From an uncultured Bacteroidales bacterium (lineage in GTDB: Bacteria > Bacteroidota > Bacteroidia > Bacteroidales > UBA932), in assembly GCA_934667175.1 (NCBI GenBank), contig CAKULN010000013.1, positions 1 to 64,000 of the forward strand: a DNA stretch of 64,000 nt, given 5' to 3'. Positions 17,118-26,919 of the stretch are shown here, piece after piece. The position numbers and the translations under genes are program-made. Each line of letters begins with the position of its first letter. The first letter of the stretch is position 1. The notes beneath the pieces were generated by a model. It was not told where the DNA came from, did no database searches, and was given only the letters and a program-made list of their open reading frames with translations.

Positions 17118-17726
17118 ATGAGCAAGAAGAACAAGAATAAAGAGCAGGAGGAGCAGAAAAAAGCCGCCCAAGCCCCTGGCACGGAAGAGCGTACTGCACA
17201 AGAAGAATGCAAGGAAGAGGCTCCGGAAGTGGACGAGGAAGCGAAAAAGATTGAGGAAAAACTCGCCAAACTTCTGAAAGAAAACGAGGAGTTGAAAGCA
17301 AGCGTTGCCAAGGAGAAGGATGACTACATCCGCCTGATGGCTGATTTCGAGAATTTCCGCAGACACTCGGCGGAGGCCAAGTTGGAGCTTGTTTCTTCAG
17401 CGTCAGCTGACACCATCAAAGGTCTGCTTCCGGTTCTGGATGACTGCGAGAGAGCCATGAAGATGCTTGAAGAGAGTTCGTCCGACGAGGTTGCAAAAGA
17501 AGGGACAGCCCTGATTTACAACAAATTGATGGCATATTTAAAGACCAAAGGGCTTGAGGTCATCAAGGCGAAGGGCGAAAAGTTTGACACGGACTTCCAT
17601 GAGGCGGTGGCCCAGTTCCCGGTACAAGAGGAAGACAAGAAAGGTCTGGTTTACGATGTGGTTCAGACGGGCTATACGCTTTCCGGCAAGGTGATACGCT
17701 TCGCCAAGGTAGTTGTGGGAATATAG
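17118..17726 (+). CDS. grpE: GrpE nucleotide exchange factor
   Basis: The 202-residue co-chaperone releases ADP from DnaK. The N-terminal 50 residues are charged and disordered (KKNKNKEQEEQKKAA). A long coiled coil follows (residues 45-85), then the family segment DDYIRLMADFENFRRHSAEA and a C-terminal beta-wing ending GKVIRFAKVVVG. It stops 13 bases before dnaJ; dnaK is not in this window. Transcription most likely starts from the promoter at 17022-17053. Confidence 0.95.
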   Translation: MSKKNKNKEQEEQKKAAQAPGTEERTAQEECKEEAPEVDEEAKKIEEKLAKLLKENEELKASVAKEKDDYIRLMADFENFRRHSAEAKLELVSSASADTIKGLLPVLDDCERAMKMLEESSSDEVAKEGTALIYNKLMAYLKTKGLEVIKAKGEKFDTDFHEAVAQFPVQEEDKKGLVYDVVQTGYTLSGKVIRFAKVVVGI

Positions 17727-17739
17727 GAGATTCGTGAAT

Positions 17740-18930
17740 ATGGCAGAGAAGAGAGATTACTACGAGGTGTTGGGGGTCGCCAAGACCGCCAGCGCCGACG
17801 AAATAAAGAAAGCTTACAGGACAGCTGCGATGAAGTGGCATCCTGACCGTTGGGTTGACGGCACAGAGGCCGAAAAGAAGACCGCCGAGGAGAAATTCAA
17901 GGAGGCTTCGGAGGCGTATTCGGTGCTCAGCGATCCTGACAAAAAGGCGAAGTACGACCAGTTCGGATTCGCCGGAGTGGACGGCCAGCCAGGTCCGGAC
18001 TTCAGCGGAGGTTTCGGAAACCTTAACGACATCCTGAACGATCTGTTCGGAGGCGGGTTCAGCGGATTCTCCGGCGGTGGATTCTCTGGTTTCGGAGGCT
18101 TCGGAGGAGGTCAGGGCAGAGCCCAGCAAAGGGTCGTGAAAGGGCGTGACATCCGTACAAGAGTCCGCCTTACCCTTGAGGAGATCGCCTCGGGCGCCGA
18201 GAAAGAGATCACACTCGAACGTAACAGACCTTGTCCTGACTGTGGCGGGCGCGGAACAAAGAACGCTTCCGATGTCAAGACTTGCCCTTCATGTAACGGC
18301 ACCGGCCAAACCCAACGGGTGGTCAACTCGTTGTTCGGAAGGACGGTGACATATTCAACATGTCCTCAGTGCGGCGGTGAAGGAAAGGTCATCACCAATC
18401 CATGCCGTACCTGCGGCGGCACCGGTTTGGTACGCAGGCGCGAGACCGTCAAGGTGAAGATTCCAGCCGGGGTCGAAGATGGCATGCAGCTGACAATCAG
18501 AGGCGAGGGTCACGCCGCTCCGCACGGAGGAGTGAACGGAGACCTTCTGGTGATCATCGAAGAGATTCCTCATTCAACTCTTAAGCGCGACGGCAAGAAC
18601 CTGTTCTATTCCACTGTCATTTCCGTGACTGACGCGATTCTGGGAACAGAGATAACCGTTCCTTGCCTGGACGGGTCCTACAAAGTCAAGGTGGATCCAG
18701 GCACACAGTCCGGCACGGTGATGAAGCTCCGGGGAAAAGGACTTCCTGCCGTGAATGGGTACGGAAGCGGAACCGGGGACCTTTACGTCAAGATTCTGGT
18801 CTGGATTCCTAAAAGGCTCTCGTCCGATGAGAAGAACGCTTTGGAGAACATGAGAACCAGCCGTTCCTTCACTCCCGACCTCTCACGCGACGACAAGGCC
18901 TTGTTCGACAAGATGAAGAACATTTTCTGA
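17740..18930 (+). CDS. dnaJ: Chaperone DnaJ
   Basis: The class I Hsp40 of 396 residues starts at MAEKRDYYEVLGV. It has the J domain with HPD (KWHPDRW), a Gly/Phe-rich linker (FGGGFSGFSGGGFSGFGG), four CxxCxGxG zinc motifs (CPDCGGRG, CPSCNGTG, CPQCGGEG, CRTCGGTG) and the C-terminal substrate-binding and dimerisation part. It stimulates the ATPase of DnaK and hands over clients. It is co-transcribed with grpE. Confidence 0.96.
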   Translation: MAEKRDYYEVLGVAKTASADEIKKAYRTAAMKWHPDRWVDGTEAEKKTAEEKFKEASEAYSVLSDPDKKAKYDQFGFAGVDGQPGPDFSGGFGNLNDILNDLFGGGFSGFSGGGFSGFGGFGGGQGRAQQRVVKGRDIRTRVRLTLEEIASGAEKEITLERNRPCPDCGGRGTKNASDVKTCPSCNGTGQTQRVVNSLFGRTVTYSTCPQCGGEGKVITNPCRTCGGTGLVRRRETVKVKIPAGVEDGMQLTIRGEGHAAPHGGVNGDLLVIIEEIPHSTLKRDGKNLFYSTVISVTDAILGTEITVPCLDGSYKVKVDPGTQSGTVMKLRGKGLPAVNGYGSGTGDLYVKILVWIPKRLSSDEKNALENMRTSRSFTPDLSRDDKALFDKMKNIF

Positions 18931-19023
18931 TGAAAAGAGTTCAATGAAAAGGTTTATATCCGGGGTACAATTGCGAGATCCATAACATTTATGCCTACAA
19001 TCCAGAAAAATAAATTCAAAAAG

Positions 19024-19055
19024 TTTTGGATTAAAAGAAAATCTTCGTACATTTG
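19024..19055 (+). promoter_or_regulatory. rplS promoter
   Basis: TTTTG (19024-19028), 19 bases, then TACATTTG (19048-19055): an exact Bacteroidota -33/-7 promoter. The transcript should start near 19062 and have a leader of about 70 bases before rplS. Confidence 0.8.
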
Positions 19056-19130
19056 CAGTCCGAAAAACAAGAGCAACCGCTTACGGGTCGTTATCAGATG
19101 TGCGTAATGTTGCGATAAAAAATTTGAGAA

Positions 19131-19511
19131 ATGGATTTGATTAAAGTTGTAGAACAGGCTTTCGCTAACGAGAAAGTCGCTACGTATCCAAGATTCAAGG
19201 CCGGTGACACGATCACCGTCACCTACAGAATCAAGGAAGGTGATAAGGACAGGCTCCAAAAGTTCAGAGGCGTGGTTATCCAGCTTAGAGGCGCCACTCC
19301 ACAGACAAGGACATTCACAGTCCGCAAGATTTCCGGAGGCATCGGAGTTGAGAGAATCTTCCCTTTCCAGTCACCATTCATTGACAGCATTGAACTGAAC
19401 AAGGTCGGAAAGGTTCGCAGAGCAAGAATCTTCTATCTGCGTCAGCTCTCTGGTAAGAAGGCAAGAATTAAGGAAAAGAAGCTTGCTTTCGTAAAGGAAG
19501 AGGAAGCATAG
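19131..19511 (+). CDS. rplS: 50S ribosomal protein L19
   Basis: The 126-residue L19 lies at the 30S-50S interface. Recognised by FKAGDTITVTYRIKEGDK, FRGVVIQLRG, TFTVRKISGGIGVERIFP and GKVRRARIFYLR. It has its own promoter and is followed by two tRNA genes on the same strand; here it stands apart from the rpsP-rimM-trmD genes that accompany it in some bacteria. Confidence 0.97.
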   Translation: MDLIKVVEQAFANEKVATYPRFKAGDTITVTYRIKEGDKDRLQKFRGVVIQLRGATPQTRTFTVRKISGGIGVERIFPFQSPFIDSIELNKVGKVRRARIFYLRQLSGKKARIKEKKLAFVKEEEA

Positions 19512-19549
19512 TCCTTGTAGAGAATAATCCGGAATTCAATTCCGGTAAT

Positions 19550-19623
19550 GGTCCCCTAGCTCAACTGAATAGAGCATTTGACTACGGATCAAAAGGTTAC
19601 AGGTTTGAATCCTGTGGGGATCA
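19550..19623 (+). tRNA. tRNA-Arg (anticodon ACG)
   Basis: Cloverleaf: acceptor GGTCCCC (19550-19556) pairs with GGGGATC (19616-19622). The D arm is GCTC...GAGC, and the anticodon stem TTTGA/TCAAA carries loop CTACGGA with ACG. The T arm is ACAGG-TTTGAAT-CCTGT and the discriminator is A. CCA is not encoded. Confidence 0.95.
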
Positions 19624-19628
19624 CAAAG

Positions 19629-19672
19629 ATGCGAGGCTATTGAATCCAATCAATAAGTCTCGCATTTTGTTT
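19629..19672 (+). terminator. Hairpin between the two tRNA genes
   Basis: ATGCGAG (19629-19635) pairs with CTCGCAT (19659-19665), with an inner TATTGA/TCAATA stem, followed by TTTGTTT. It may end rplS/tRNA-Arg transcription or act as a processing spacer. Confidence 0.5.
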
Positions 19673-19748
19673 GCGGAATTAGCTCAGTTGGTAGAGCGTT
19701 GGCTTCCCAAGCCGAAGGTCACGAGTTCGAGCCTCGCATTCCGCTCCA
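19673..19748 (+). tRNA. tRNA-Gly (anticodon CCC)
   Basis: Acceptor GCGGAAT (19673-19679) pairs with ATTCCGC (19738-19744). The anticodon stem TTGGC/GCCGA encloses TTCCCAA, giving CCC. The T loop is GTTCGAGC within CGAGT..., the discriminator is T, and CCA is encoded at 19746-19748. Confidence 0.94.
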
Positions 19749-19750
19749 AA

Positions 19751-19783
19751 AAAGAGAGTGGCTTTATGTCACTCTCTTTTTTT
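19751..19783. terminator. Bidirectional Rho-independent terminator
   Basis: AAAGAGAGTG (19751-19760) and CACTCTCTTT (19770-19779) form a 10-bp stem around a nine-base loop, followed by a T-run on the plus strand and, read the other way, by A-to-T complement for the convergent bactofilin gene. It lies in the gap between the convergent tRNA-Gly and bactofilin genes. Confidence 0.85.
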
Positions 19784-19809
19784 GTATTATTTCTTTCCAC
19801 CCCTAAGGC

Positions 19810-20310
19810 CTAGGCCTCAGGAATCTCGTCGTTGGCCGGAATGGAGAACGGGGATTTGCCGGAACCTACTGTGAAATCATCCTCCTCTTTCGGAACAGAA
19901 GTCTGGACCTCGTACATCCCGGGACGGGAGCCAGAGGTAAGCTGGTTGAACTCCTCCTCGGTGATCATCTTGCAGTTGCCGTTGAACTTGGCGTCAAGCT
20001 CTACCTGAAGTCTCCTGATGTGAAGATCGCCCTCCACGATACATGTGTCTTTCAGGGAAAGAGTGTCCTTCACGAAGAAGTTGCCGTTGATCGTTCCCCA
20101 AAAGTCAGCGTTGTTGCAGATGATGTCACCCTTGATGACAGCCTTCTCGCCTACAACCACCTTGGCCTGAGAGAAAATGCGACCTTCGAAAGTACCGTCA
20201 ATCCTTATGTCATTGGGAGATGTGATTTCCCCTTTGATTACCGAACCGGCTGAGATTCTGCTGATGTCGTTCACGCCAGCAGAATCGGTTGAACCATAAT
20301 TTGCGCTCAT
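19810..20310 (-). CDS. Bactofilin (polymer-forming cytoskeletal protein)
   Basis: The 166-residue protein has a central DUF583/bactofilin beta-helix (residues about 20-115), recognised by SVIKGEITSPNDIRIDGTFE, GRIFSQAKVVVGEKAVIKGD and the repeated hydrophobic-Gly-Asp rungs. The ends are flexible. Bactofilins polymerise without nucleotide and organise cell-wall enzymes or shape. No M23 peptidase partner is adjacent; secA lies directly upstream on the same strand with a 74-bp gap. Confidence 0.9.
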   Translation of the reverse strand: MSANYGSTDSAGVNDISRISAGSVIKGEITSPNDIRIDGTFEGRIFSQAKVVVGEKAVIKGDIICNNADFWGTINGNFFVKDTLSLKDTCIVEGDLHIRRLQVELDAKFNGNCKMITEEEFNQLTSGSRPGMYEVQTSVPKEEDDFTVGSGKSPFSIPANDEIPEA

Positions 20311-20384
20311 ATTCTTGTATCCTTATATTCTTATATAGTCACAGGCAGCCAAAGGTTTTCCCTTAAGCAGCCCTTAATAATTCA

Positions 20385-23300
20385 TTAAACCAGCCCCGCT
20401 CCGTGGCAGTTCTTGTACTTCTTGCCGGAGCCACACGGGCATGGATCATTGCGCCCGATCTTCTTGTCGACATGAATCGGAGTCCTCGCCTTCTGCTCAC
20501 CATTGGTTGTGAGATCGTTGCGCTGTGTCCTCATGTTGCTCATGTCCTGACTTCTCGGAGCCTGAGCCGGACGAGCCTCGCTGTCCTCACGGAGTGGGAC
20601 AAAAGCTCTGAGAAGGAATGAAAGCACATCCTTGTTGAGTTCCTCAAGCATGGTGGCGAAGAGGTTGTAGCTCTCCAGCTTGTAAACCACGAGAGGATCC
20701 TTCTGCTCATAGGCGGCGTTCTGGACGCTCTGGCGAAGATCGTCCATGTCACGCAGGTGCTGCTTCCAGTGCTCGTCGATCTGGTAGAGGATGATCGAGC
20801 GGCTGAGAGCCTTGGCGATCTCCTTGCCCTGAGTGTTGTAGGCCTTTTCAAGATCAACACTGAGTGTCAGCATCTTGCGGCCGTCCGAGATAGGAATCGC
20901 TATGTTCTTGTACATATTCCCCTGCTTCTCGAAGATCATCTTGATGAACGGATAGACCTTCTCGGCGAGGGTGTTCATCCTGCGCTCGTAAACCGCCTGC
21001 ATCTGATTGCAGAGAGCGTCGGTAAGCTTGTCGCCTTTAGCATTGGCATAAAAGTTCTCATCAAATCCGAGATCGATTGACAGCTGAGCCATCACATATT
21101 CCTCGAAATCCTGATAAGGCATTCCCTCGGCGCGACCGGCGATGATGGAGGCGGAGTCAATCATCATGTTCCTGACATCGATCTCGATCCTCTCTCCGGA
21201 AAGGGCGTTGCGCCTTCTGGCATAGACGGCCTCACGTTGGTAGTTCATCACATCGTCATACTCAAGGAGCCTCTTACGGATTCCGAAGTTGTTCTCCTCG
21301 ACTTTTCTCTGTGCGTTCTCGATTGACTTGGAAAGCATTCCGCTCACCAAAGCCTCGTCATCGGCCATTCCAAGCTTGTCAACCACTCCGGCGATTCTCT
21401 CGGAACCGAACAGACGCATCAGCTTGTCCTCAAGGGAAACATAGAAAGCAGACGAGCCAGGGTCTCCCTGACGTCCGGCACGACCTCTGAGCTGACGGTC
21501 AACACGGCGGCTGTCATGCCTTTCAGTACCGATGATCGCCAGACCTCCTGCCTTCTTCACCTCCGGAGAAAGCTTGATGTCGGTACCACGGCCAGCCATA
21601 TTCGTGGCGATGGTCACGGTGCTGGACAGACCGGCCTGGGCGACGATCTCTGCCTCTCTTGCATGCTCCTTGGCATTGAGGACATTGTGTTTGATGCCTC
21701 TCATGCGGAGCATACGGCTCAGGAGTTCGGAAGTCTCGACATCCGTCGTGCCGACCAGAACAGGACGGCCTTTGGCGATGAGCTCCTCAACCTTGTTGAT
21801 GACGGCGGTGTACTTCGCCTTCTTTGTCTTATAGATAAGGTCATCCTGATCGTCCCTGATGACAGGGCGGTTTGTAGGGATGACAACCACATCCAACTTG
21901 TAGATGGACCAGAACTCGCCGGCCTCCGTCTCGGCGGTACCGGTCATACCGGCGAGCTTGTGGTACATTCTGAAATAGTTCTGAAGGGTGACCGTCGCGA
22001 AAGTCTGAGTGGCGGCCTCGACCTTGACATTCTCCTTCGCCTCGACAGCCTGATGCAGACCATCGCTCCAGCGGCGCCCCTCCATGATACGGCCAGTCTG
22101 CTCGTCCACGATCTTGACCTTGTTGTCGATCACGATGTAGTCGACATCCTTCTGGAACATGGCGTAGGCCTTGAGGAGCTGGATGACGGTGTGGACACGC
22201 TCGCTCTTGAGGGAATAGTCCTCCATGAGAGCGTCCTTCTTCTCCTGTTTCTCCTCGGCGGAAAGTTCAGTGTTCTTCTGAATCTCGGCGATCTGGCTTC
22301 CAACGTCAGGAAGCACGAAAAAGTCCGGATTGGAGACGGCGTTGGCCAGCAGGTCATGTCCCTTGTCGGTCATGTCAACGGAGTGCTGCTGCTCGCTGAT
22401 CACGAAATACAGTTCGTCGGTGACGACGTGCATCTCGCGCTCGTTGTCCTGCATATAGTAATTCTCGGCCTTCTGCATCAGCTGCTTCATGCCCTGCTCG
22501 CTGAGGAACTTGATCAGAGGCTGGTACTTAGGGAGACCTTTATAGGCACGGAGAAGGAGCATTCCTCCCTCGTCCTCCTTTCCGGCGGCTATGGCCTTCT
22601 TGGCATCGTTCAGAACCTGGGTGACAAGAGCGCGCTGCTTCTGGTAGAGACTCTCGACATAAGGTCTGAATTCCATATACTGTTCGTCATCCTGAGCCTT
22701 GGCCACAGGACCGGAGATGATCAACGGAGTACGGGCGTCATCGATGAGCACGGAGTCCACCTCATCGACAATGGCAAAGTGATGCTTTCTCTGGACAAGG
22801 TCTGTCAGATTCACTGCCATATTGTCACGCAGGTAGTCGAAACCGAACTCATTGTTGGTTCCGAAAGTAATGTCACAGTTGTAGGCTCTCTTGCGGGCGT
22901 CACTGTTAGGCTCGTGCTTGTCGATGCAGTCCACTGAAAGGCCATGGAACATGTAGAGAGGTCCCATCCACTCGGAGTCACGCTTTGAGAGGTAGTCATT
23001 GACTGTCACCACATGCACTCCCTTGCCGGCCAACGCGTTCAGGAAAACAGGGAGGGTCGCCACAAGGGTCTTGCCCTCACCGGTCGCCATCTCAGCTATC
23101 TTGCCTTGATGAAGCACGATACCACCGATCAACTGGACATCGTAGTGAACCATGTCCCATGTCACCTCGTTGCCGCCGGCAATCCAATGATTTTGATATA
23201 TGGCCTTGTCGCCCTCTATGTGGACGAAATCATGGTTTATGCTGAGAGCGCGGTCAAAGTCATTTGCGGTCACTTCGATGGTGGCGTTCTCCTTGAACCT

Positions 23301-23660
23301 GCGGGCTGTGGACTTCATGATCGCGAAAGCCTCCGGGAGAATCTCCTCAAGAACCTTCTCGATCTCCGCGTCCTCGTCCTTCACAAGTTTGTCAGACTCT
23401 GTCGCAAGGCTCTCCTTCTCATGTACCGGGATATCCTCGTCCAGTTTGGCCTTGATCTCGGCGATCCTCTTCTCAAAAGGGGCCTCGCACTCACGCAGCC
23501 TCGCCTTCAATTCTTCTGTCTTGGCTCTCAGTTCATCGTTGGAGAGCTGGTCTATGGGACCGTAAGCCTCCAGAACCTTGTTAAGAATAGGCCGGATCTG
23601 CTTGAGGTCTCTGTCGGCCTTCGAGCCGAACACTTTTTTTAGAATACTAGCTATAGCCAT
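20385..23660 (-). CDS. secA: Preprotein translocase ATPase SecA
   Basis: The 1091-residue motor of the Sec pathway is longer than the roughly 900-residue E. coli protein because of the insertions usual in Bacteroidota. Walker A is [18 protein letters not shown]-type motif II is [15 protein letters not shown], and helicase motif VI is [19 protein letters not shown]. The C-terminal zinc motif [14 protein letters not shown] binds SecB or ribosome. A long opposite-strand open frame across this gene is a coding shadow. Confidence 0.97.
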   Translation of the reverse strand: MAIASILKKVFGSKADRDLKQIRPILNKVLEAYGPIDQLSNDELRAKTEELKARLRECEAPFEKRIAEIKAKLDEDIPVHEKESLATESDKLVKDEDAEIEKVLEEILPEAFAIMKSTARRFKENATIEVTANDFDRALSINHDFVHIEGDKAIYQNHWIAGGNEVTWDMVHYDVQLIGGIVLHQGKIAEMATGEGKTLVATLPVFLNALAGKGVHVVTVNDYLSKRDSEWMGPLYMFHGLSVDCIDKHEPNSDARKRAYNCDITFGTNNEFGFDYLRDNMAVNLTDLVQRKHHFAIVDEVDSVLIDDARTPLIISGPVAKAQDDEQYMEFRPYVESLYQKQRALVTQVLNDAKKAIAAGKEDEGGMLLLRAYKGLPKYQPLIKFLSEQGMKQLMQKAENYYMQDNEREMHVVTDELYFVISEQQHSVDMTDKGHDLLANAVSNPDFFVLPDVGSQIAEIQKNTELSAEEKQEKKDALMEDYSLKSERVHTVIQLLKAYAMFQKDVDYIVIDNKVKIVDEQTGRIMEGRRWSDGLHQAVEAKENVKVEAATQTFATVTLQNYFRMYHKLAGMTGTAETEAGEFWSIYKLDVVVIPTNRPVIRDDQDDLIYKTKKAKYTAVINKVEELIAKGRPVLVGTTDVETSELLSRMLRMRGIKHNVLNAKEHAREAEIVAQAGLSSTVTIATNMAGRGTDIKLSPEVKKAGGLAIIGTERHDSRRVDRQLRGRAGRQGDPGSSAFYVSLEDKLMRLFGSERIAGVVDKLGMADDEALVSGMLSKSIENAQRKVEENNFGIRKRLLEYDDVMNYQREAVYARRRNALSGERIEIDVRNMMIDSASIIAGRAEGMPYQDFEEYVMAQLSIDLGFDENFYANAKGDKLTDALCNQMQAVYERRMNTLAEKVYPFIKMIFEKQGNMYKNIAIPISDGRKMLTLSVDLEKAYNTQGKEIAKALSRSIILYQIDEHWKQHLRDMDDLRQSVQNAAYEQKDPLVVYKLESYNLFATMLEELNKDVLSFLLRAFVPLREDSEARPAQAPRSQDMSNMRTQRNDLTTNGEQKARTPIHVDKKIGRNDPCPCGSGKKYKNCHGAGLV

Positions 23661-23689
23661 AAAAAATCAAAATGTCTCTGATAATCCTA

Positions 23690-23721
23690 CAAATTTAATG
23701 ATAATCAAAGACATTTACAAT
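23690..23721 (-). promoter_or_regulatory. Probable secA promoter
   Basis: On the minus strand TAAATTTG (23690-23697) matches the -7 consensus, with ATTGT about 19-20 bases upstream (23717-23721) as a partial -33. The secA start is 30 bases downstream. Confidence 0.5.
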
Positions 23722-23804
23722 TTTTAAGCCCTGTTTAACACCCTGCCGAAATGTCAGACACAACAAGAGGTCTGGGACGTCAAGCAAATAGGATTACGGA
23801 TATG

Positions 23805-23826
23805 CTTGAATATCACCATATTCAAG
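23805..23826. repeat. Perfect 9-bp hairpin downstream of DUF47 gene
   Basis: CTTGAATAT (23805-23813), loop CACC, ATATTCAAG (23818-23826). It contains the overrepresented GAATAT hexamer on both strands. It lies just past the end of the DUF47 gene and has no U-run, so it is a weak terminator at best. Confidence 0.5.
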
Positions 23827-23863
23827 GCCACATCCAACTCAATACGGCATCATCTCGGACCCG

Positions 23864-24523
23864 TCAATCCGCCAGATAATTGAGCAAAAGCTTACGAATA
23901 TTATCGGAAATGCGCTTGTGGGCGTCAGTGGCGTTCTCCAGCATCTCAGCGAGATTCTTGTACTTGACCAGCTCACGGGTGTCCTCCTCGTTGGTGAATA
24001 TGTAGCCCACGTACTCCTCGTAAGCGTCATCAGCCGCATGCTCCAATTCCGTCACGCGCTCACAGGCCATTGAGATGGCCGGAATGTTCTTCTTCAGGTC
24101 AACTAAAAGCGGAATGGCGTCGTGTAACACCTCCGACTGGGACTTTGCCATCTGAGCAAGTTCCCGGAGCTGGTCGTCCAGCTTGGCAGGACGGTAGATC
24201 AGGACCGCCTTGGAAGTGTCCTTGATGACATCCAGGCAGTCGTCCATCGCCATCGCCACGGCCTGAAGGTCCAGTTTGTTGACCTGAACGAAAAGGCGTC
24301 CGGAAAGCATCTCGTGGAACTCTGTCAAAAGAGCGTCCCCCTGGACCTCGCATGACTTGATCTCCTTCTCCATCCTTGAGCGCAGTTCAATGTCTTCCGT
24401 CACAAACATCTCCACCAAAAGAGAAGATGTCTTGCACAGAAAGTCAGTCTGCCGAGCAAGAATCGGAACAAAATCGTGACGGTAACCTCTGAAAAACGCC
24501 CCTATTCTCTTGATTACGCCCAT
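23864..24523 (-). CDS. DUF47/PhoU-like protein (phosphate transport regulator type)
   Basis: The all-helical protein of about 219 residues belongs to the DUF47 (TIGR00153) family, structurally like PhoU: LARQTDFLCKTSSLLVEM, CEVQGDALLTEFHEML, DLQAVAMAMDDCLDVIKDTS and CERVTELEHAADDAYEEY with the E-x-x-x-D metal-binding pattern. The start is set at MGVIKRIGAFF (24523); an upstream extension has no family likeness. Members usually sit beside a PiT-type phosphate permease gene, which is absent here. A role in phosphate uptake control is inferred from the family. Confidence 0.85.
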   Translation of the reverse strand: MGVIKRIGAFFRGYRHDFVPILARQTDFLCKTSSLLVEMFVTEDIELRSRMEKEIKSCEVQGDALLTEFHEMLSGRLFVQVNKLDLQAVAMAMDDCLDVIKDTSKAVLIYRPAKLDDQLRELAQMAKSQSEVLHDAIPLLVDLKKNIPAISMACERVTELEHAADDAYEEYVGYIFTNEEDTRELVKYKNLAEMLENATDAHKRISDNIRKLLLNYLAD

Positions 24524-24929
24524 AAATATTTTTTTATACCCATAAATCTTTTCTTGTACGGCCTCAAATTTACAACCGATTTCGCGATTTCGCCACAATT
24601 CGATAAAAAACAGAAACAATTTCAATGATTTTCTTTTTGACTTCACATTCGTATCATCTATAGAATTACCTTTGTCTCAGGGTTTTGTCCAGCAGCTGAT
24701 TGTCCGACAGAAGCCTTTTTACGCTTCACTCCCGCCAATAGTTAACCTTCATGAGCCGGATCTCATTTAACACTACGCAGCGTTCTGCCGCGGTATCCAC
24801 TCAAAATTTCGAACTTGCTTTTTTCTTTGATCCAGATCTTCGAAGGTTAGCCGGCGGGAAAAAGCGCAAAATGGACCAAACGTTTTGAATTTCAGCGTAA
24901 ACTTTGTAAATTGGCAGCGAAAACCGACA
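24524..24929. other. Divergent intergenic region between DUF47 and GT4 genes
   Basis: About 400 bp without a gene. The minus strand has TAAATTTG at 24565-24572, a possible -7 element for the DUF47 gene without a clear -33. The plus-strand GT4 promoter is listed separately. Nothing else stands out. Confidence 0.5.
24883..24914 (+). promoter_or_regulatory. Promoter of GT4 gene
   Basis: TTTTG (24883-24887), 19 bases and TAAATTGG (24907-24914), one mismatch from TAnnTTTG. The ATG follows at 24930, so the leader is very short. Confidence 0.6.
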
Positions 24930-26027
24930 ATGATGCGACTTGCATACTGCATACACGCCCTGAACCTCTCCGGAGGAATCGAAAGGGTGCTCACGATAAA
25001 GGCCAACTATCTGGCTGACGTCCTGGGCTACGAAGTCCACATCATAACCGCCAGACAGAGAGGGAGGAAAGAGTTCTTCCCTCTCAGTGAAAGGATTGTG
25101 CGTCACGACCTTGACGCGAATGACAGGATGTTCCTATTCAAGTACAGAAAAAGGTTGGACTCACTGCTTGGCAAGATCCGTCCGGACATCACCGTGACTG
25201 TCTGCGACAACGGGCTCTATGCCGTCACAAAGTGCACCGACGGAAGTGTGAAGCTGGGCGAATTTCATTTCTCGCACGAGAAGTTCCTGATGAAGTACGG
25301 TTCCAACGCGATAGGAAGGGTCTACGCCTCGCTCAGAACGAAAAGACTTGAGAATGCTGTCAGAAAGCTGGACAGGTTTGTTGTGCTGACAAAGGCCGAC
25401 AAGGCTGACTGGGAGAAAGTCAGGCCTGACGTGGAGCAGATATACAATCCGCTGTCCTTCGTTTCCGAAGATGTCTCGCCGCTGACACGGAAGCGCTGCA
25501 TAGCGGCCGGAAGGCTGGAAAGCCAGAAAAACTTCAGGGATCTGATAACCGCCTGGAAGACAGTGGACGGCAAGCATCCGGACTGGACCCTCAGCATCTA
25601 TGGAAACGGGAGCCAGAAAGACGCCCTTCAAAGCCAGATCAACTCTGAAGGATTGAAAGGCAAGGTCACCCTTGAAGGGAACACAAGCGACATGCGCAAG
25701 GAAATGCTGGACAGCTCATGCCTTGTCATGTCATCCAGATTCGAGGGATTCCCGATGATTCTCCTGGAAGCCCTGGCGACCGGCCTTCCGATCGTCAGCT
25801 ATGATTGTCCTAAAGGGCCGTCCGAAATCGTCACCATAGGCGCCAACGGATACCTTGCGGAAGTCGGCGACACGGCGACTTTGGCTCAAGGAATATGCAG
25901 CGTCATCAGCAACGAGGGGCTCAGGAGCCGTTTCGGAGCCGAGTCCAAAAGAAGATCCGAAAATTTCACATTGGAAAGGATAATGGAGAAGTGGGATTCC
26001 CTGTTCAGGGAAATCACCGGTCAGTAA
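24930..26027 (+). CDS. Glycosyltransferase family 4
   Basis: The GT-B retaining glycosyltransferase has about 365 residues. The N-terminal half begins MRLAYCIHALNLSGGIERVL, the Gly-rich acceptor loop of GT4. The donor half has AAGRLESQKNFRDLITAW, IYGNGSQKDALQ and the E-x7-E motif in SSRFEGFPMILLEALATG. It is soluble and probably acts at the inner membrane on lipid-linked glycans. I chose the ATG at 24930 (a second ATG follows at once) because upstream codons do not resemble the family. It is convergent with the Stealth gene. Confidence 0.88.
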   Translation: MMRLAYCIHALNLSGGIERVLTIKANYLADVLGYEVHIITARQRGRKEFFPLSERIVRHDLDANDRMFLFKYRKRLDSLLGKIRPDITVTVCDNGLYAVTKCTDGSVKLGEFHFSHEKFLMKYGSNAIGRVYASLRTKRLENAVRKLDRFVVLTKADKADWEKVRPDVEQIYNPLSFVSEDVSPLTRKRCIAAGRLESQKNFRDLITAWKTVDGKHPDWTLSIYGNGSQKDALQSQINSEGLKGKVTLEGNTSDMRKEMLDSSCLVMSSRFEGFPMILLEALATGLPIVSYDCPKGPSEIVTIGANGYLAEVGDTATLAQGICSVISNEGLRSRFGAESKRRSENFTLERIMEKWDSLFREITGQ

Positions 26028-26039
26028 ACGACCACAAGG

Positions 26040-26915
26040 CTATTTCTCGTAAGTGGACTTTAAAGGCAGGGCCCGTTCGAAAGAATTCAAAAGAATCCTC
26101 CTCTCTGACATATAAGCTTCTTCCTTGAGATGCACGTCATTGATGCAGACAAGTTTACGGGAAGGAGATTTAAGATATTCCCCGATTCTGGAAGCGGACG
26201 AGGTCGCGATGGAAAAGAACTTTCCGGACAAGCGTTCCCGGATAGCCCGCCCCTGATGGTAAAGATAGTCCAAAAACAGATACTGATTCAGATTGCCCAT
26301 AGTGCGGACTTGGGAGAGAGTTGAATATATCTCGTCACGCATCTTTTCGAAGACCTCCTCGCTCGCGCTCCTCAGCATAGGAGAGCAGATGTGCTGTGGA
26401 CGGACAAAAAGCAAACCGCTTCCACGTCCGAGAGCCTTTCTGGCCATGCGGTCGGAATTACGGCACTGACGCTTGTACATTCCTCCGGCAAAAATGTGGT
26501 GCGAGAATCCGATCACGATCTTCCCGTCACGGAAAAAATCTTCCTCCTTGCATGGAGCCACCGGAAACATGTCATCATTGAAATAGATGAAACGCTCGTC
26601 AAGGCCCGGAATCCGATGCAGGAACATCTCTATGGTGGTGCTGTTGAATGTCGGCAGGAACTCCTCAGGAATAATGTCGCGGTGCGTCACGACATTCAGT
26701 CTTCCGGAAGCCCAGCCGGGCACTTGCGTAGGCCCGGACACGACCAGGTGGATGTTCCTGACGAACGGCATGTGGGTCTCAATGCCACGAAGGAGATACT
26801 TCAAGGTTCCCCAATCCCGGAACCGCTTGTCCAGAGCAGGCACATTCAATGCCCTTGAATATTCATCCCTCCAAACGGGATCCAAACCGTTGACATAGGT
26901 TATGACTGCATCCAT
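26040..26915 (-). CDS. Stealth-family sugar phosphotransferase
   Basis: The 291-residue protein begins MDAVITYVNGLDPVW, the Stealth CR1 motif. CR2 follows (RFRDWGTLKYLLRGIETHMP, then NIHLVVSG), and later YFNDDMFPV and HHIFAGGM of CR3-like type. Stealth proteins transfer hexose-1-phosphate or related phospho-groups to capsule or surface glycans, and include GlcNAc-1-phosphotransferase relatives. It starts four bases after the LicD stop, so both phosphotransferases are made together. Confidence 0.87.
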   Translation of the reverse strand: MDAVITYVNGLDPVWRDEYSRALNVPALDKRFRDWGTLKYLLRGIETHMPFVRNIHLVVSGPTQVPGWASGRLNVVTHRDIIPEEFLPTFNSTTIEMFLHRIPGLDERFIYFNDDMFPVAPCKEEDFFRDGKIVIGFSHHIFAGGMYKRQCRNSDRMARKALGRGSGLLFVRPQHICSPMLRSASEEVFEKMRDEIYSTLSQVRTMGNLNQYLFLDYLYHQGRAIRERLSGKFFSIATSSASRIGEYLKSPSRKLVCINDVHLKEEAYMSERRILLNSFERALPLKSTYEK

Positions 26916-26919
26916 AGAG

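Noticed and set aside
21516..22937. 473-codon open frame on the plus strand opposite secA
   Set aside because: It lies wholly inside secA on the other strand, its product has no family features and it reflects the codon bias of the real gene.
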